Below, piece after piece: positions 1 through 7,976 of a stretch of DNA of 64,000 nt (positions are counted from its first letter, which is position 1; every line of letters starts with the position of its first letter). The notes beneath the pieces were generated by a model. The model ran no database searches. It saw nothing but the letters and a program-made list of their open reading frames with translations, and had not been told where the DNA came from. A program made the translations under genes and the position numbers. Origin of the DNA: Actinomyces sp. oral taxon 171 str. F0337 (GTDB taxonomy: Bacteria; Actinomycetota; Actinomycetes; Actinomycetales; Actinomycetaceae); assembly GCF_005696555.1 (NCBI RefSeq), contig NZ_CP040005.1, positions 2,294,001-2,358,000 on the forward strand, given 5' to 3'.

Positions 1-1
1 C

Positions 2-1780
2 ATTAGCACACACACTGAAGACATTCTAGACAGAGAACGACAAGAGACGCAGAACCTCATCGAACAGCTAAGCATCATCGCCTCCCAAGAATACTCACTT
101 CCTTTATTTGCTGACCCCACCATCGCCACAATACTCGCGAGAACCCTTCAAAATGCCTGGCGACTCGGCATGCATCAGATTACACTCACCCTCATTAATC
201 CACTCACTAAAGCTAGCGACATTTTAGGGGTAGATCACCCTGACATCCTCGCATCACGTAACAGCCTCGCTGATGCCTACCTACTAGAAGGGCATATAGA
301 AAAGGCTGTCAAGTTAGTTCAGCAGAATCTCAAGTACTCCAGAAAACTACTTGGAGACACACATCCAGCCACCCTGGCCTCACTCAACACCCTCGCTAAT
401 GCCAGCCGAGACAGCGGCAATATCGAAGATGCCGCCTCCCTGTTCGAGAAAATCCTCGCTGATCGCATCCGCATTCTGGGCCCCGATCACCCCGACATCC
501 TGACCTCACGCAATAATCTCGCTGGCACTCTCCAAGAGGTAGGCAAGCTCGAGGAGGCAATCATTCTGTATAAGCAGAACCTAGAGGATTCTAAACGCAT
601 TCTCGGGCCCAGCCACCCCGGAACTCTCACCTTCCGCAATAATCTCGCTGGCGCTTACCAAGAGGTGGGCAGGTTCGAGGAGGCAATCATCCTACTCGAG
701 CAGAATCTCAAAGACCGCACTCGCATCCTGGGCCCCGACCACCCCGATACCCTGGCCTCACGCAACAACCTCGCCAACGCCTACCAGGCTGCCGGCAGAC
801 TCAACGAAGCCATCCACCTGTACGAGCAGAACCTTGAGGACCGCATCCACATCCTGGGCCCCGACCACCCCGATACCCTGGCCTCACGTCACAACCTCGC
901 CGATGCCTATCGGGACATGGGCAGGCTCGATGAAACCATCCACCTGTACGAGCAGAACCTTGAGGACCGCATCCACATCCTGGGCCCCGACCACCCCGAT
1001 ACCCTGGCCTCACGCAACAACCTCGCCAACGCCTACCAGGATGCAGGCAGACTCAACGAAGCCATCACCCTGCACCAACAGAACCTTGAGGACCGCATCC
1101 ACATCCTGGGACCCCACCACCCCGATACCCTGGCCTCACGCAACAACCTCGCAGTCGCCTACCAGGATGCAGGAAGAATTGACGAAGCCATCACCCTGCA
1201 GGAACAGAACCTTGAGGACAGCATCCACATCCTGGGACCCCACCACCCGCATATCCTCACCGCACGCAACAACCTCGCAGTCACCTACCACGACGCGGGC
1301 AGGCTCGACGAAGCCATCACCCTGTACGAACAGACCCTCACCGACCTCACCCGCATCCTGGGACCCCACCACCCCAGCACCCTGACCTCACGCAACAACC
1401 TTGCAGTCACCTACCTGGACGCCGGCAGGCTCGACGAAGCCATCACCCTGTACGAACAGACCCTCAAAGACTGCACCCGCATCCTGGGCCCCCACCACCC
1501 CGACACCCTCATCTCACGCAACAACCTCGCCAGCGCCTACCAGGACGCCGGCAGGCTCGACGAAGCCATCACCCTGTACGAACAGACCCTCAAAGACTGC
1601 ACCCGCATCCTGGGCCCCCACCACCCCCACACCCTCACCACACGCCACCACCTCGCCGAGGCTTATCGCGCCGCGGGCAGATTCGATGATGCAGACAGCC
1701 TCTTCAAGACGCCGTCGGACTCCGAAGAGGACGAGCAGAAAGACAGCGAGGACAACCCGGACCAGGAGACCGATAGCTGA
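2..1780 (+). CDS. Tetratricopeptide-repeat protein, 5' end outside window
   Basis: The reading frame is open from the first codon of the window (position 2), so the true start lies upstream; the first ATG in frame, at 170, is internal. About twelve 42-residue TPR units of the kinesin-light-chain / TPR_10-TPR_12 type follow from 224, each matching LGPxHPDTLASRNNLA then AYQDAGRLDEAITLYEQ. The C-terminus is a short acidic tail (SDSEEDEQKDSEDN). TPR arrays are protein-interaction scaffolds. In actinomycetes this repeat type often forms the C-terminal sensor of NB-ARC/STAND ATPases or accompanies proteases and CHAT domains; the N-terminal domain that would decide this is not visible. The first 400 bases are clearly less GC-rich than the rest and than all neighbours. 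It lies 51 bp upstream of sbcD on the same strand. Family call is firm; function unknown. Confidence 0.85.
   Translation: MSTHTEDILDRERQETQNLIEQLSIIASQEYSLPLFADPTIATILARTLQNAWRLGMHQITLTLINPLTKASDILGVDHPDILASRNSLADAYLLEGHIEKAVKLVQQNLKYSRKLLGDTHPATLASLNTLANASRDSGNIEDAASLFEKILADRIRILGPDHPDILTSRNNLAGTLQEVGKLEEAIILYKQNLEDSKRILGPSHPGTLTFRNNLAGAYQEVGRFEEAIILLEQNLKDRTRILGPDHPDTLASRNNLANAYQAAGRLNEAIHLYEQNLEDRIHILGPDHPDTLASRHNLADAYRDMGRLDETIHLYEQNLEDRIHILGPDHPDTLASRNNLANAYQDAGRLNEAITLHQQNLEDRIHILGPHHPDTLASRNNLAVAYQDAGRIDEAITLQEQNLEDSIHILGPHHPHILTARNNLAVTYHDAGRLDEAITLYEQTLTDLTRILGPHHPSTLTSRNNLAVTYLDAGRLDEAITLYEQTLKDCTRILGPHHPDTLISRNNLASAYQDAGRLDEAITLYEQTLKDCTRILGPHHPHTLTTRHHLAEAYRAAGRFDDADSLFKTPSDSEEDEQKDSEDNPDQETDS
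224..1709 (+). repeat. Twelve tandem 126-bp repeats encoding TPR units
   Basis: Units recur every 126 bp (42 codons). Units near the 3' end are almost identical at DNA level: the stretch 1420-1503 recurs exactly at 1546-1629, and the segment encoding NLEDRIHILGPDHPDTLASR recurs at about 830, 956 and (with one change) 1082. Units at the 5' end are diverged and more AT-rich. This pattern suggests recent duplication or gene conversion of the distal units. Confidence 0.85.
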
Positions 1781-1831
1781 CCGCCACAAGGCGCAGTCTT
1801 TGATGTCGGTGGGCTGTGAGACAGTGTCGGC

Positions 1832-3157
1832 ATGCGGATCCTCCACACCTCCGACTGGCACCTGGGGCGCACCTTCCACGGGCGCGTGCTCGATGACGCG
1901 CACGCCGCCTTCGCCGACCACCTCGTCGAGCTCGTCGCCGCCGAGTCGGTCGATGCCGTCCTCGTCGCCGGGGACGTCTACGACCGCGCCATCCCACCCA
2001 ACGACGCCGTCGCCCTCCTCGATGAGACGCTGCGCCGCCTGACCGAGCGCACCCGGGTGGTCCTGACCCCCGGTAACCACGACTCCGCCCCCCGCCTCGG
2101 CTTCGCCGCCGACCTCATGCGCGAGGGCCTCATCATCCGGGCCCGCACCGCCGGCCTCGACCGTGGCATCATCCTGCCCGACGCCGACGGCAACGATGCC
2201 GCCATCGTCCACGCCCTGCCCTACCTCGACCCCGACGCCGCCCGCGAGATCCTCCCGCCCCTCCTCACCGAACGCCTCGGCGAGGAGACCCCCGCGAAGC
2301 ACACAGTCGGAGAAGACCAGGACGAGAGCGGGGATACCGCCTCCCATCCGGACTCGCCGGAGCGCCCGCGCCTGCCCCGCTCCCACGAGGCCGTCGTCTC
2401 CGCCGCCCTGCGCCTCGTGGCCGCGGACCTGGACCGCCTGCGCGCCGGCCGCAGCCGGCGCCTGCCGAGCCTGCTCATGGCCCACGCCTTCGTCGTCGGC
2501 GGCGAGGCCTGCGAGTCCGAGCGGGACATTCGCGTCGGCGGCGTCGACTCCGTGCCCTCCGGCGTCTTCACCACCCTGGGCGGCTCGCCCCTGGCCGAGC
2601 ACAGCGGCGGCCTGGACTACGTGGCCCTCGGCCACCTCCACCGGCCCCAGGAGCTCACCCGGCCCACCGGCCCACGCCTGGTCTACTCCGGCTCGCCCCT
2701 GCCCTTCTCCTTCGACGAGGCCGAAGGCGCCCGCAACTCCGCCACCAAGTCCTCCGTCCTGCTGGATCTCAGCGCCGACGGCGTCACCGGTTGTGAGCGC
2801 ATCCCCACCCCGGTCCTGCACCAGGTGCGCACCCTGACAGGCACCATGCCTGAGCTCCTCTCCCCCGCCTTCGACGACGCCACCGGCGCCTGGGTGCGTG
2901 TCATCCTCCAGGGCGAGCGGCCACCCGGCGCCCTGGCCACCCTCAAGGAGCGCTTCCCCGACCTCCTGGCCTTCCAGCACGAGGCCCCCACGCGCACCGC
3001 CCGCGAGCGCATCACCGTCACCGCCGCGGCCGACCCGCTGCGCATCACCGAGGACTTCTTCGACGACGTCTGCGGGCGTGCCCCCGAGCCCTCCGAGCGC
3101 GGCGTCCTGCGCAGCGCCTACGAGTCCGCCCTGGCGAGCGCGAGGAGCGAGCGATGA
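1832..3157 (+). CDS. sbcD: Exonuclease SbcCD subunit D (Mre11-like nuclease)
   Basis: Metallophosphoesterase nuclease subunit of the SbcCD (Mre11-Rad50) complex, which opens hairpins and processes DNA ends in recombination and repair. The 441-residue protein has the family's metal-binding motifs in order: TSDWHLGR (Asp8, His10), LVAGDVYDR (Asp48), LTPGNHDS (Asn82, His83) and YVALGHLHRPQ near residue 270. A non-conserved acidic insert follows residue 150 (GEDQDESGDTASHPDSPERP). Start ATG 1832 is set by homology to the universal MRILHTSDWHLG N-terminus; no strong ribosome binding site precedes it. The stop overlaps the sbcC start by 4 bp (ATGA), so the two subunits are translationally coupled. 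Confidence 0.96.
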   Translation: MRILHTSDWHLGRTFHGRVLDDAHAAFADHLVELVAAESVDAVLVAGDVYDRAIPPNDAVALLDETLRRLTERTRVVLTPGNHDSAPRLGFAADLMREGLIIRARTAGLDRGIILPDADGNDAAIVHALPYLDPDAAREILPPLLTERLGEETPAKHTVGEDQDESGDTASHPDSPERPRLPRSHEAVVSAALRLVAADLDRLRAGRSRRLPSLLMAHAFVVGGEACESERDIRVGGVDSVPSGVFTTLGGSPLAEHSGGLDYVALGHLHRPQELTRPTGPRLVYSGSPLPFSFDEAEGARNSATKSSVLLDLSADGVTGCERIPTPVLHQVRTLTGTMPELLSPAFDDATGAWVRVILQGERPPGALATLKERFPDLLAFQHEAPTRTARERITVTAAADPLRITEDFFDDVCGRAPEPSERGVLRSAYESALASARSER

Positions 3158-6100
3158 GGATCCACTCCCTGACCATGACCGGTATCGGCCCCTACGCGGG
3201 GCAGGAGCACATCGACTTCGACGCGGTGGGCGCCTCCGGCCGCTTCCTGCTCACCGGCCCCACCGGCTCGGGCAAGACCACCATCATCGACGCGATCGTC
3301 TTCGCCCTCTACGGGGACGTGGCCGACTCGGCCGACTCCTCCAAGGAGCGCATCCGCTCCACCCTCGTGGGCCCGCACACCGAGAGCGTCATCGAGCTCG
3401 TCTTCTCCACCGGCGCCGGCGTCTACCGGGTGCGCCGCACCCCCACCTACGAGCGGGCCAAGCGGCGCGGGCAAGGCACCACCACCCAGAACGGCACCGT
3501 CAAGCTCTGGCACCTGGCCGAGGTCGGCGGGGAGCCGCTCGATGAGCCCGTCACCCGCGTGGGCGATGCCGACGCGGAGATCGCGCGCGCCGTGGGCTTA
3601 AGCCGGGAGCAGTTCACGCAGACGGTCGTCCTGCCGCAGGGCAAGTTCGCCCGGTTCCTGCGCGCCGACTCCTCCGAGCGCCAGCACCTCCTCAAGGACG
3701 TCTTCGGCACCGGCATCTACGACGCCATCCAGGACGCCCTCATCCAGGCCTCCCGGGACGGGGCCAAGCGGGTCGAGCAGGCCGCCGCCGACCTGCGCGG
3801 GCAGGTCACCTCCCTGGGACGGCACCCCCTCCTCACCGAGGCCCCCTCCCCCACTACCACCGCAGATACCGGCGAAGAGGCCGCCGACGCCGATCAGGCG
3901 GTTCTCCCGGAGGACTCGTCACGGGAGGGCCCGTCCGGAGGGACCCAGGAGACACTGGCGCTGCCCACGGAAGACGCCGAGCTCGAGGCGCCGGAGGAGG
4001 CCGACTCCGCCCCTGCCCAGGCACCGGCCAAGGTCTTAGAGGCGGCCATGGCGGGAGCCGCCCCAGACCTGGCGGCTCTCCGCGGCATCGGCGCCAAGGT
4101 GCTGGAGGCCTCCAGCCACCGGGTCGCATCGGCCGACGCTCGGGCCGAGGCCGCGGGGAAGGCCCTCACCCGGGCCCAGTCGGCCCGCGACGAGGCGCAG
4201 AGCCTCCACGACCTCCTGGAGCGACGTCGTGTCCTCATTGAGGAGAATGAGCGGCTGGCTGAGCGCGCCGAGCAGGAGGCCACAGACGCCCAGCGACTCC
4301 AGGACGCCGAGCGCGCCTCACGGGTGCGGCCCTACCTGGTCGCCGAGAAGGCCGCCCGCAGCCGCGCCCAGCAGGCCGTCACCGCACTGGCCGCCCGCGC
4401 CGACCAGAGCAGGCTGGCCCACCTCGCCGAGCAGACCGGAGTCACCAGTGCCGGCAGCGCGGAGGATGCCACCGGCAGCGAGGCTGACAGCCATGGCGCC
4501 GCGGTGACGCCCGCCGCCCTCGTCGAGCCCCTGGTCCGTGAGGCGCAACGCCAGCTCGCCGCCCTCGAGGATGAACCCAGCGAGGCGAGGGCCGGCGATG
4601 CCAAAGTGGACACGGCCCCGCAGAACTCGGACGCGGCAGAGCCCCCTATAGCGGCCGGCGAATCGGAGTCGGACCGCGCTGAGGCCCTGAGCCCCCGCAG
4701 CCTTGACGACCTGGCGCACCACTGCCGTCGCGAGCACGGGCAGCTCGAGACCCTCGTGGACCTGGAGGCCGGCCTCCCTACACGCGAGAGCGCCTCGCAG
4801 CAGCGGGAGGCGGAGCTGCAGCGCGCCTCCGGCCAGCTGGAGCAGCGCACGGAGAAGCTCGCCGAACGTCCCGCGCAGCGCACCGCCCTGGTGGAGACGC
4901 TGGAGGCGGCACGCGAGGCCCGCGCGGGTCTCGACGGCCTTCAGGACCGCCGCACCCGAGCCGAGGAGCATCACCGGGCAGCCCTCGCCGTCGAACAGCT
5001 CAGCGCCCAGCTCGCCCAGCGAGACGCCGCCTGTGCTCAGGCGGCCGCGCTCGCGCGGGAGGCGACCGAACGGGTTCGTACCACCCGCCTGGCCTGGATC
5101 TCCGGGACCGCCGGGGCACTCGCCGGTGAGCTCACCGAAGGCGAGCCCTGCCCCGTGTGCGGCTCAACCACGCACCCCTCCCCCGCCACCGCAGGCACCG
5201 ACGGCGCCACCCGCCAGCAGGTCGAGGCCGCCGAGGAACAGCAGCGGCAGGCCGACGAGGCACTCAGCAGCGCCGTCCGGGAACGCGACGCCTGCGCCAC
5301 CCGGCTTCAGGAGGCCCAGCGCACCAGTGACGGCATGGATGCCCCCGCCGCCAAGGAGGCACTGGAGGCGGCCGCCACCGCCCTGGCCACGGCGCAGGCA
5401 ACAGCCGACGGCGTCGAGGACCTGGCCGGGCGCCTCGAGGCCTTCGATGCCGGCACCGAGCAGGAGCGCACCGCACTCGATGCCGCCCGCTCCACCCAGG
5501 AGTCCGCCCGCAGCCGCACGGAGGCCGAGCGCGAGGCCCTCGCCCAGGACCAGCAGCGCTGCCTGGAGGCGCGCGGGACCTGGCCGAGCGTCACCGCACG
5601 CGCCGCCGCCCTCCTCGTGCGGGCCAAGGAGGCCGAGGACGCCTCACAGGACATCGACACCGCCCGCACCGCCCTGGCCCAGGCCCGCAGCGCCCTGGCC
5701 GACCTGGCCGCCGCACTGACAGAGGAGGGCTTCACCAGTGCGGCCCAGGCAACGGCGGCCCTCATGGAACGCGGTGCCATCGAGGCCCTGACGGCCAGCG
5801 TGCGCGCCGCCGCCACCTCCCGGGAACGGGTTCGCCTGGGGTTGGAGGACCCGCAGATCGCCGCCCTGAGCGGCCAGGAGGAGGACCGTCTCGAGGCTGC
5901 CGCCGCCGAGCTCGCCCGGGCCGATGCCGCCGCCCGGCAGGCCGCCTCCGTTCAGGCGCGCACCGCCGAGTCCCACGAGCACCTGCGCCGGGCCGTCGAC
6001 GGCGTCGAGCAGGCGGCCGCCGCCTATGAGGAGGCGGCCGGCTCCAGCGCCGACCTCATCCGGGTGGCGGCTCTGGCCCGCGGGGAGAACGACGCCGGTA

Positions 6101-6594
6101 CACCCCTGGCCACCTGGGTGCTGCAGGCCCGATTCGAGGAGGTCCTCGTCTTCGCCAACGAGCGCCTGTCCCAGATGTCCTCCGGACGCTACGAGCTCAT
6201 CAGGGTCGCCGAGGAGACCAGCCAGCGCCGACGCCGCAAGGGGCTGGGTCTGGCCGTCGTCGACCACCTCGGTGACGAGCGCACCCGCGACCCCCGGACC
6301 CTCTCGGGCGGGGAGACCTTCTACGTCTCCCTGTCACTGGCCCTGGCCCTGGCCGACGTCGTCTCGGCCGAGTCCGGGGGCGTGAGCCTGGAGACCCTCT
6401 TCATCGACGAGGGCTTCGGCACCCTGGATGCCGACACCCTCCAGATGGTGATGGCCGAGATCGACCATCTGCGCGCCGGCGGGCGCACCGTCGGCATCGT
6501 CTCCCACGTGGCCGAGCTGCGCGACCAGATCGCCGAGCGCATCGTAGTGCGGCGCGTCGTCTCAGGCGGATCCACCCTGAGGGTGACCGCCTGA
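3154..6594 (+). CDS. sbcC: Exonuclease SbcCD subunit C (Rad50-like SMC ATPase)
   Basis: ATPase subunit that bridges DNA ends and drives SbcD. The 1146-residue protein has the SMC/Rad50 layout: N-terminal Walker A GPTGSGKTT at 35-43, a long coiled coil, a CPVC zinc hook (Cys666, Cys669), a second coiled arm, the ABC signature LSGGETFYVSLSLALA near 1050 and Walker B LETLFIDEGFGTLD near 1085. It is about 100 residues longer than E. coli SbcC. The extra length lies in two Ala/Glu/Asp-rich low-complexity inserts, roughly residues 230-295 and 430-510, within the first coiled arm. Start ATG 3154 overlaps the sbcD stop. Confidence 0.96.
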   Translation: MRIHSLTMTGIGPYAGQEHIDFDAVGASGRFLLTGPTGSGKTTIIDAIVFALYGDVADSADSSKERIRSTLVGPHTESVIELVFSTGAGVYRVRRTPTYERAKRRGQGTTTQNGTVKLWHLAEVGGEPLDEPVTRVGDADAEIARAVGLSREQFTQTVVLPQGKFARFLRADSSERQHLLKDVFGTGIYDAIQDALIQASRDGAKRVEQAAADLRGQVTSLGRHPLLTEAPSPTTTADTGEEAADADQAVLPEDSSREGPSGGTQETLALPTEDAELEAPEEADSAPAQAPAKVLEAAMAGAAPDLAALRGIGAKVLEASSHRVASADARAEAAGKALTRAQSARDEAQSLHDLLERRRVLIEENERLAERAEQEATDAQRLQDAERASRVRPYLVAEKAARSRAQQAVTALAARADQSRLAHLAEQTGVTSAGSAEDATGSEADSHGAAVTPAALVEPLVREAQRQLAALEDEPSEARAGDAKVDTAPQNSDAAEPPIAAGESESDRAEALSPRSLDDLAHHCRREHGQLETLVDLEAGLPTRESASQQREAELQRASGQLEQRTEKLAERPAQRTALVETLEAAREARAGLDGLQDRRTRAEEHHRAALAVEQLSAQLAQRDAACAQAAALAREATERVRTTRLAWISGTAGALAGELTEGEPCPVCGSTTHPSPATAGTDGATRQQVEAAEEQQRQADEALSSAVRERDACATRLQEAQRTSDGMDAPAAKEALEAAATALATAQATADGVEDLAGRLEAFDAGTEQERTALDAARSTQESARSRTEAEREALAQDQQRCLEARGTWPSVTARAAALLVRAKEAEDASQDIDTARTALAQARSALADLAAALTEEGFTSAAQATAALMERGAIEALTASVRAAATSRERVRLGLEDPQIAALSGQEEDRLEAAAAELARADAAARQAASVQARTAESHEHLRRAVDGVEQAAAAYEEAAGSSADLIRVAALARGENDAGTPLATWVLQARFEEVLVFANERLSQMSSGRYELIRVAEETSQRRRRKGLGLAVVDHLGDERTRDPRTLSGGETFYVSLSLALALADVVSAESGGVSLETLFIDEGFGTLDADTLQMVMAEIDHLRAGGRTVGIVSHVAELRDQIAERIVVRRVVSGGSTLRVTA

Positions 6595-6625
6595 GACCGC
6601 GAGCCCCACTCCACCCGTCGCCCTC

Positions 6626-6660
6626 CTGAGGCAGGTCGACCCTACCCCTGCGACCTTCAG
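6626..6660. terminator. Possible bidirectional terminator after sbcC
   Basis: An interrupted stem pairs CTGA and AGGTCG (6626-6638) with CGACCT and TCAG (6651-6660) around a 12-nt loop. It lies between convergent sbcC and the membrane-protein gene. There is no U-run, which is common for actinobacterial terminators. The rest of the 190-bp gap shows nothing clear. Confidence 0.4.
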
Positions 6661-6784
6661 CCCCGGAAGCGAGGAGGAGCCCTCAACCCCCTTCAGGCTC
6701 GGCATTCTTGCTGGTCATGGAGAACGGAGGCGTCACCAGGCACGCCAGCAGCGGTCTGAGCCCAACCTCCTACCGCACCTGAGC

Positions 6785-7873
6785 CTAGCCTTCACCGCCG
6801 GCCGAGCCGTCATCACCCTGCTGACCGTCGCCGCCTTCCTGACCGGCACCGTCCTGAGATCCGTCCTGGGATCCGTCCTGCTGGTCCCCGGACTGGTCAG
6901 TGCCCTGCGAGTCAGTTTCCTGCGGGGCGACGCCCTGCTCGGCGGCCTTCTCCTTGACCGTGTTGAGGATGCTGACGAGGTCGTCCCGTCCGGGGAAGGA
7001 CGCTCCTGATTGCAGCGTCTTAAGGGCCTGGTCGACGTTGCCGATCTTGATCTGACCGGAGAAGCTCTCCGCCTCGGCCATGGTCTGCTTCTTGAGCACG
7101 CCCGCCCCGTAGTAGATGCCCGCTCCCGTGGCCACCAGGGGCAGGAACAGCGCCGCCAGCACCAGCAGGGCCGCAGGAGCCTTCGGCTTGGCTCTGGCCA
7201 GGGCCGTGCACGCGACGAAGAAGGCGATGAAGGCCAGCAGCGCGCCACCGCCGACTGCGCCGACGGCGCCCCAGTTCGGTGTCCAGCTCTGAGTCGAGAT
7301 GATCTCGAAGACGTGGAGCGTGGTCAGCAGCGTGTAGGTCCCCCATCCCAGGGCGCCGGAGGCCGCGAGCACCATGATCGTGCCCACCGGCAGCGCGGCG
7401 GTACGACGGCGCTCGGGCGGGCGAGGTAGCTCGACCGGCGGCTCCGGCTCGGGCTCGCTCCAGGTCGCCTGCACCGGCACCTCGGAGGCCATGGGCCGCG
7501 TGGGCTCAGGGTTGACGTAGACCGGCTGGACCTGCTGAACCGGCTCAGCCGGGTAGACCGCCTGCGTCGGCATGGCCATCGTCTGCGGCGCCGCGGGCGT
7601 GGGCTGAAGGACCTGGGTGTACTGGCTGCGCTGGTCCGGGGAGGCGGCCAGCTGCGGGGTCGACGTCGACGGCGGCAGGTACCCCCACCCCTCGCCTCCC
7701 GGAGGCATGGCGATGGCCTCCGTGACCCCCGGCTGCGCCTCCATCTGGTCAAGGTCGATCCGCTCGGTGGGCCGTCCGCGGTCAATGTGATCGTCACGGT
7801 CGGCGCGGTCAACGGCCGCGTCCACCTCTGCGTCGTCGTCGAACTGCGGCCCACGGGAGAGAGGACGGGACAC
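6785..7873 (-). CDS. Membrane protein with long disordered cytoplasmic N-terminus
   Basis: Not recognised beyond being an actinobacterial membrane protein. The predicted 362-residue product begins with about 160 residues rich in Pro, Gln and acidic residues, then has three hydrophobic segments (roughly 165-190, 205-230 and 238-260). An extracytoplasmic helical region with LKTLQSGASFPGRDDLVSIL follows, and the protein ends in a Gly/Asp/Gln-rich tail with QDGSQDGSQDG repeats. I chose GTG 7873 as start because AAGGAG sits 8 nt upstream; a GTG six codons earlier would place that motif inside the gene. It is downstream of the GH42 gene on the same strand, separated by a hairpin, so probably its own unit. 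No function can be assigned. Confidence 0.75.
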   Translation of the reverse strand: MSRPLSRGPQFDDDAEVDAAVDRADRDDHIDRGRPTERIDLDQMEAQPGVTEAIAMPPGGEGWGYLPPSTSTPQLAASPDQRSQYTQVLQPTPAAPQTMAMPTQAVYPAEPVQQVQPVYVNPEPTRPMASEVPVQATWSEPEPEPPVELPRPPERRRTAALPVGTIMVLAASGALGWGTYTLLTTLHVFEIISTQSWTPNWGAVGAVGGGALLAFIAFFVACTALARAKPKAPAALLVLAALFLPLVATGAGIYYGAGVLKKQTMAEAESFSGQIKIGNVDQALKTLQSGASFPGRDDLVSILNTVKEKAAEQGVAPQETDSQGTDQSGDQQDGSQDGSQDGAGQEGGDGQQGDDGSAGGEG

Positions 7874-7944
7874 GATGAGGCTCCTTGCCACGGGGGGGTA
7901 TCGATTGGGTCTCTGTCCCCGAGGCTACGCCACCGACGCCGTAG

Positions 7945-7970
7945 GCACGAGGAGCCTCAGGTCCTCGTGC
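7945..7970 (-). terminator. Terminator hairpin after GH42 gene
   Basis: Perfect 9-bp stem GCACGAGGA / TCCTCGTGC with an 8-nt loop, 6 nt past the GH42 stop codon on the minus strand. Confidence 0.6.
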
Positions 7971-7976
7971 GGTGAC

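Noticed and set aside
224..1709. Regular 126-bp repeats that could suggest a CRISPR or satellite array
   Set aside because: The repeats are in frame, encode TPR units throughout and have no spacers.
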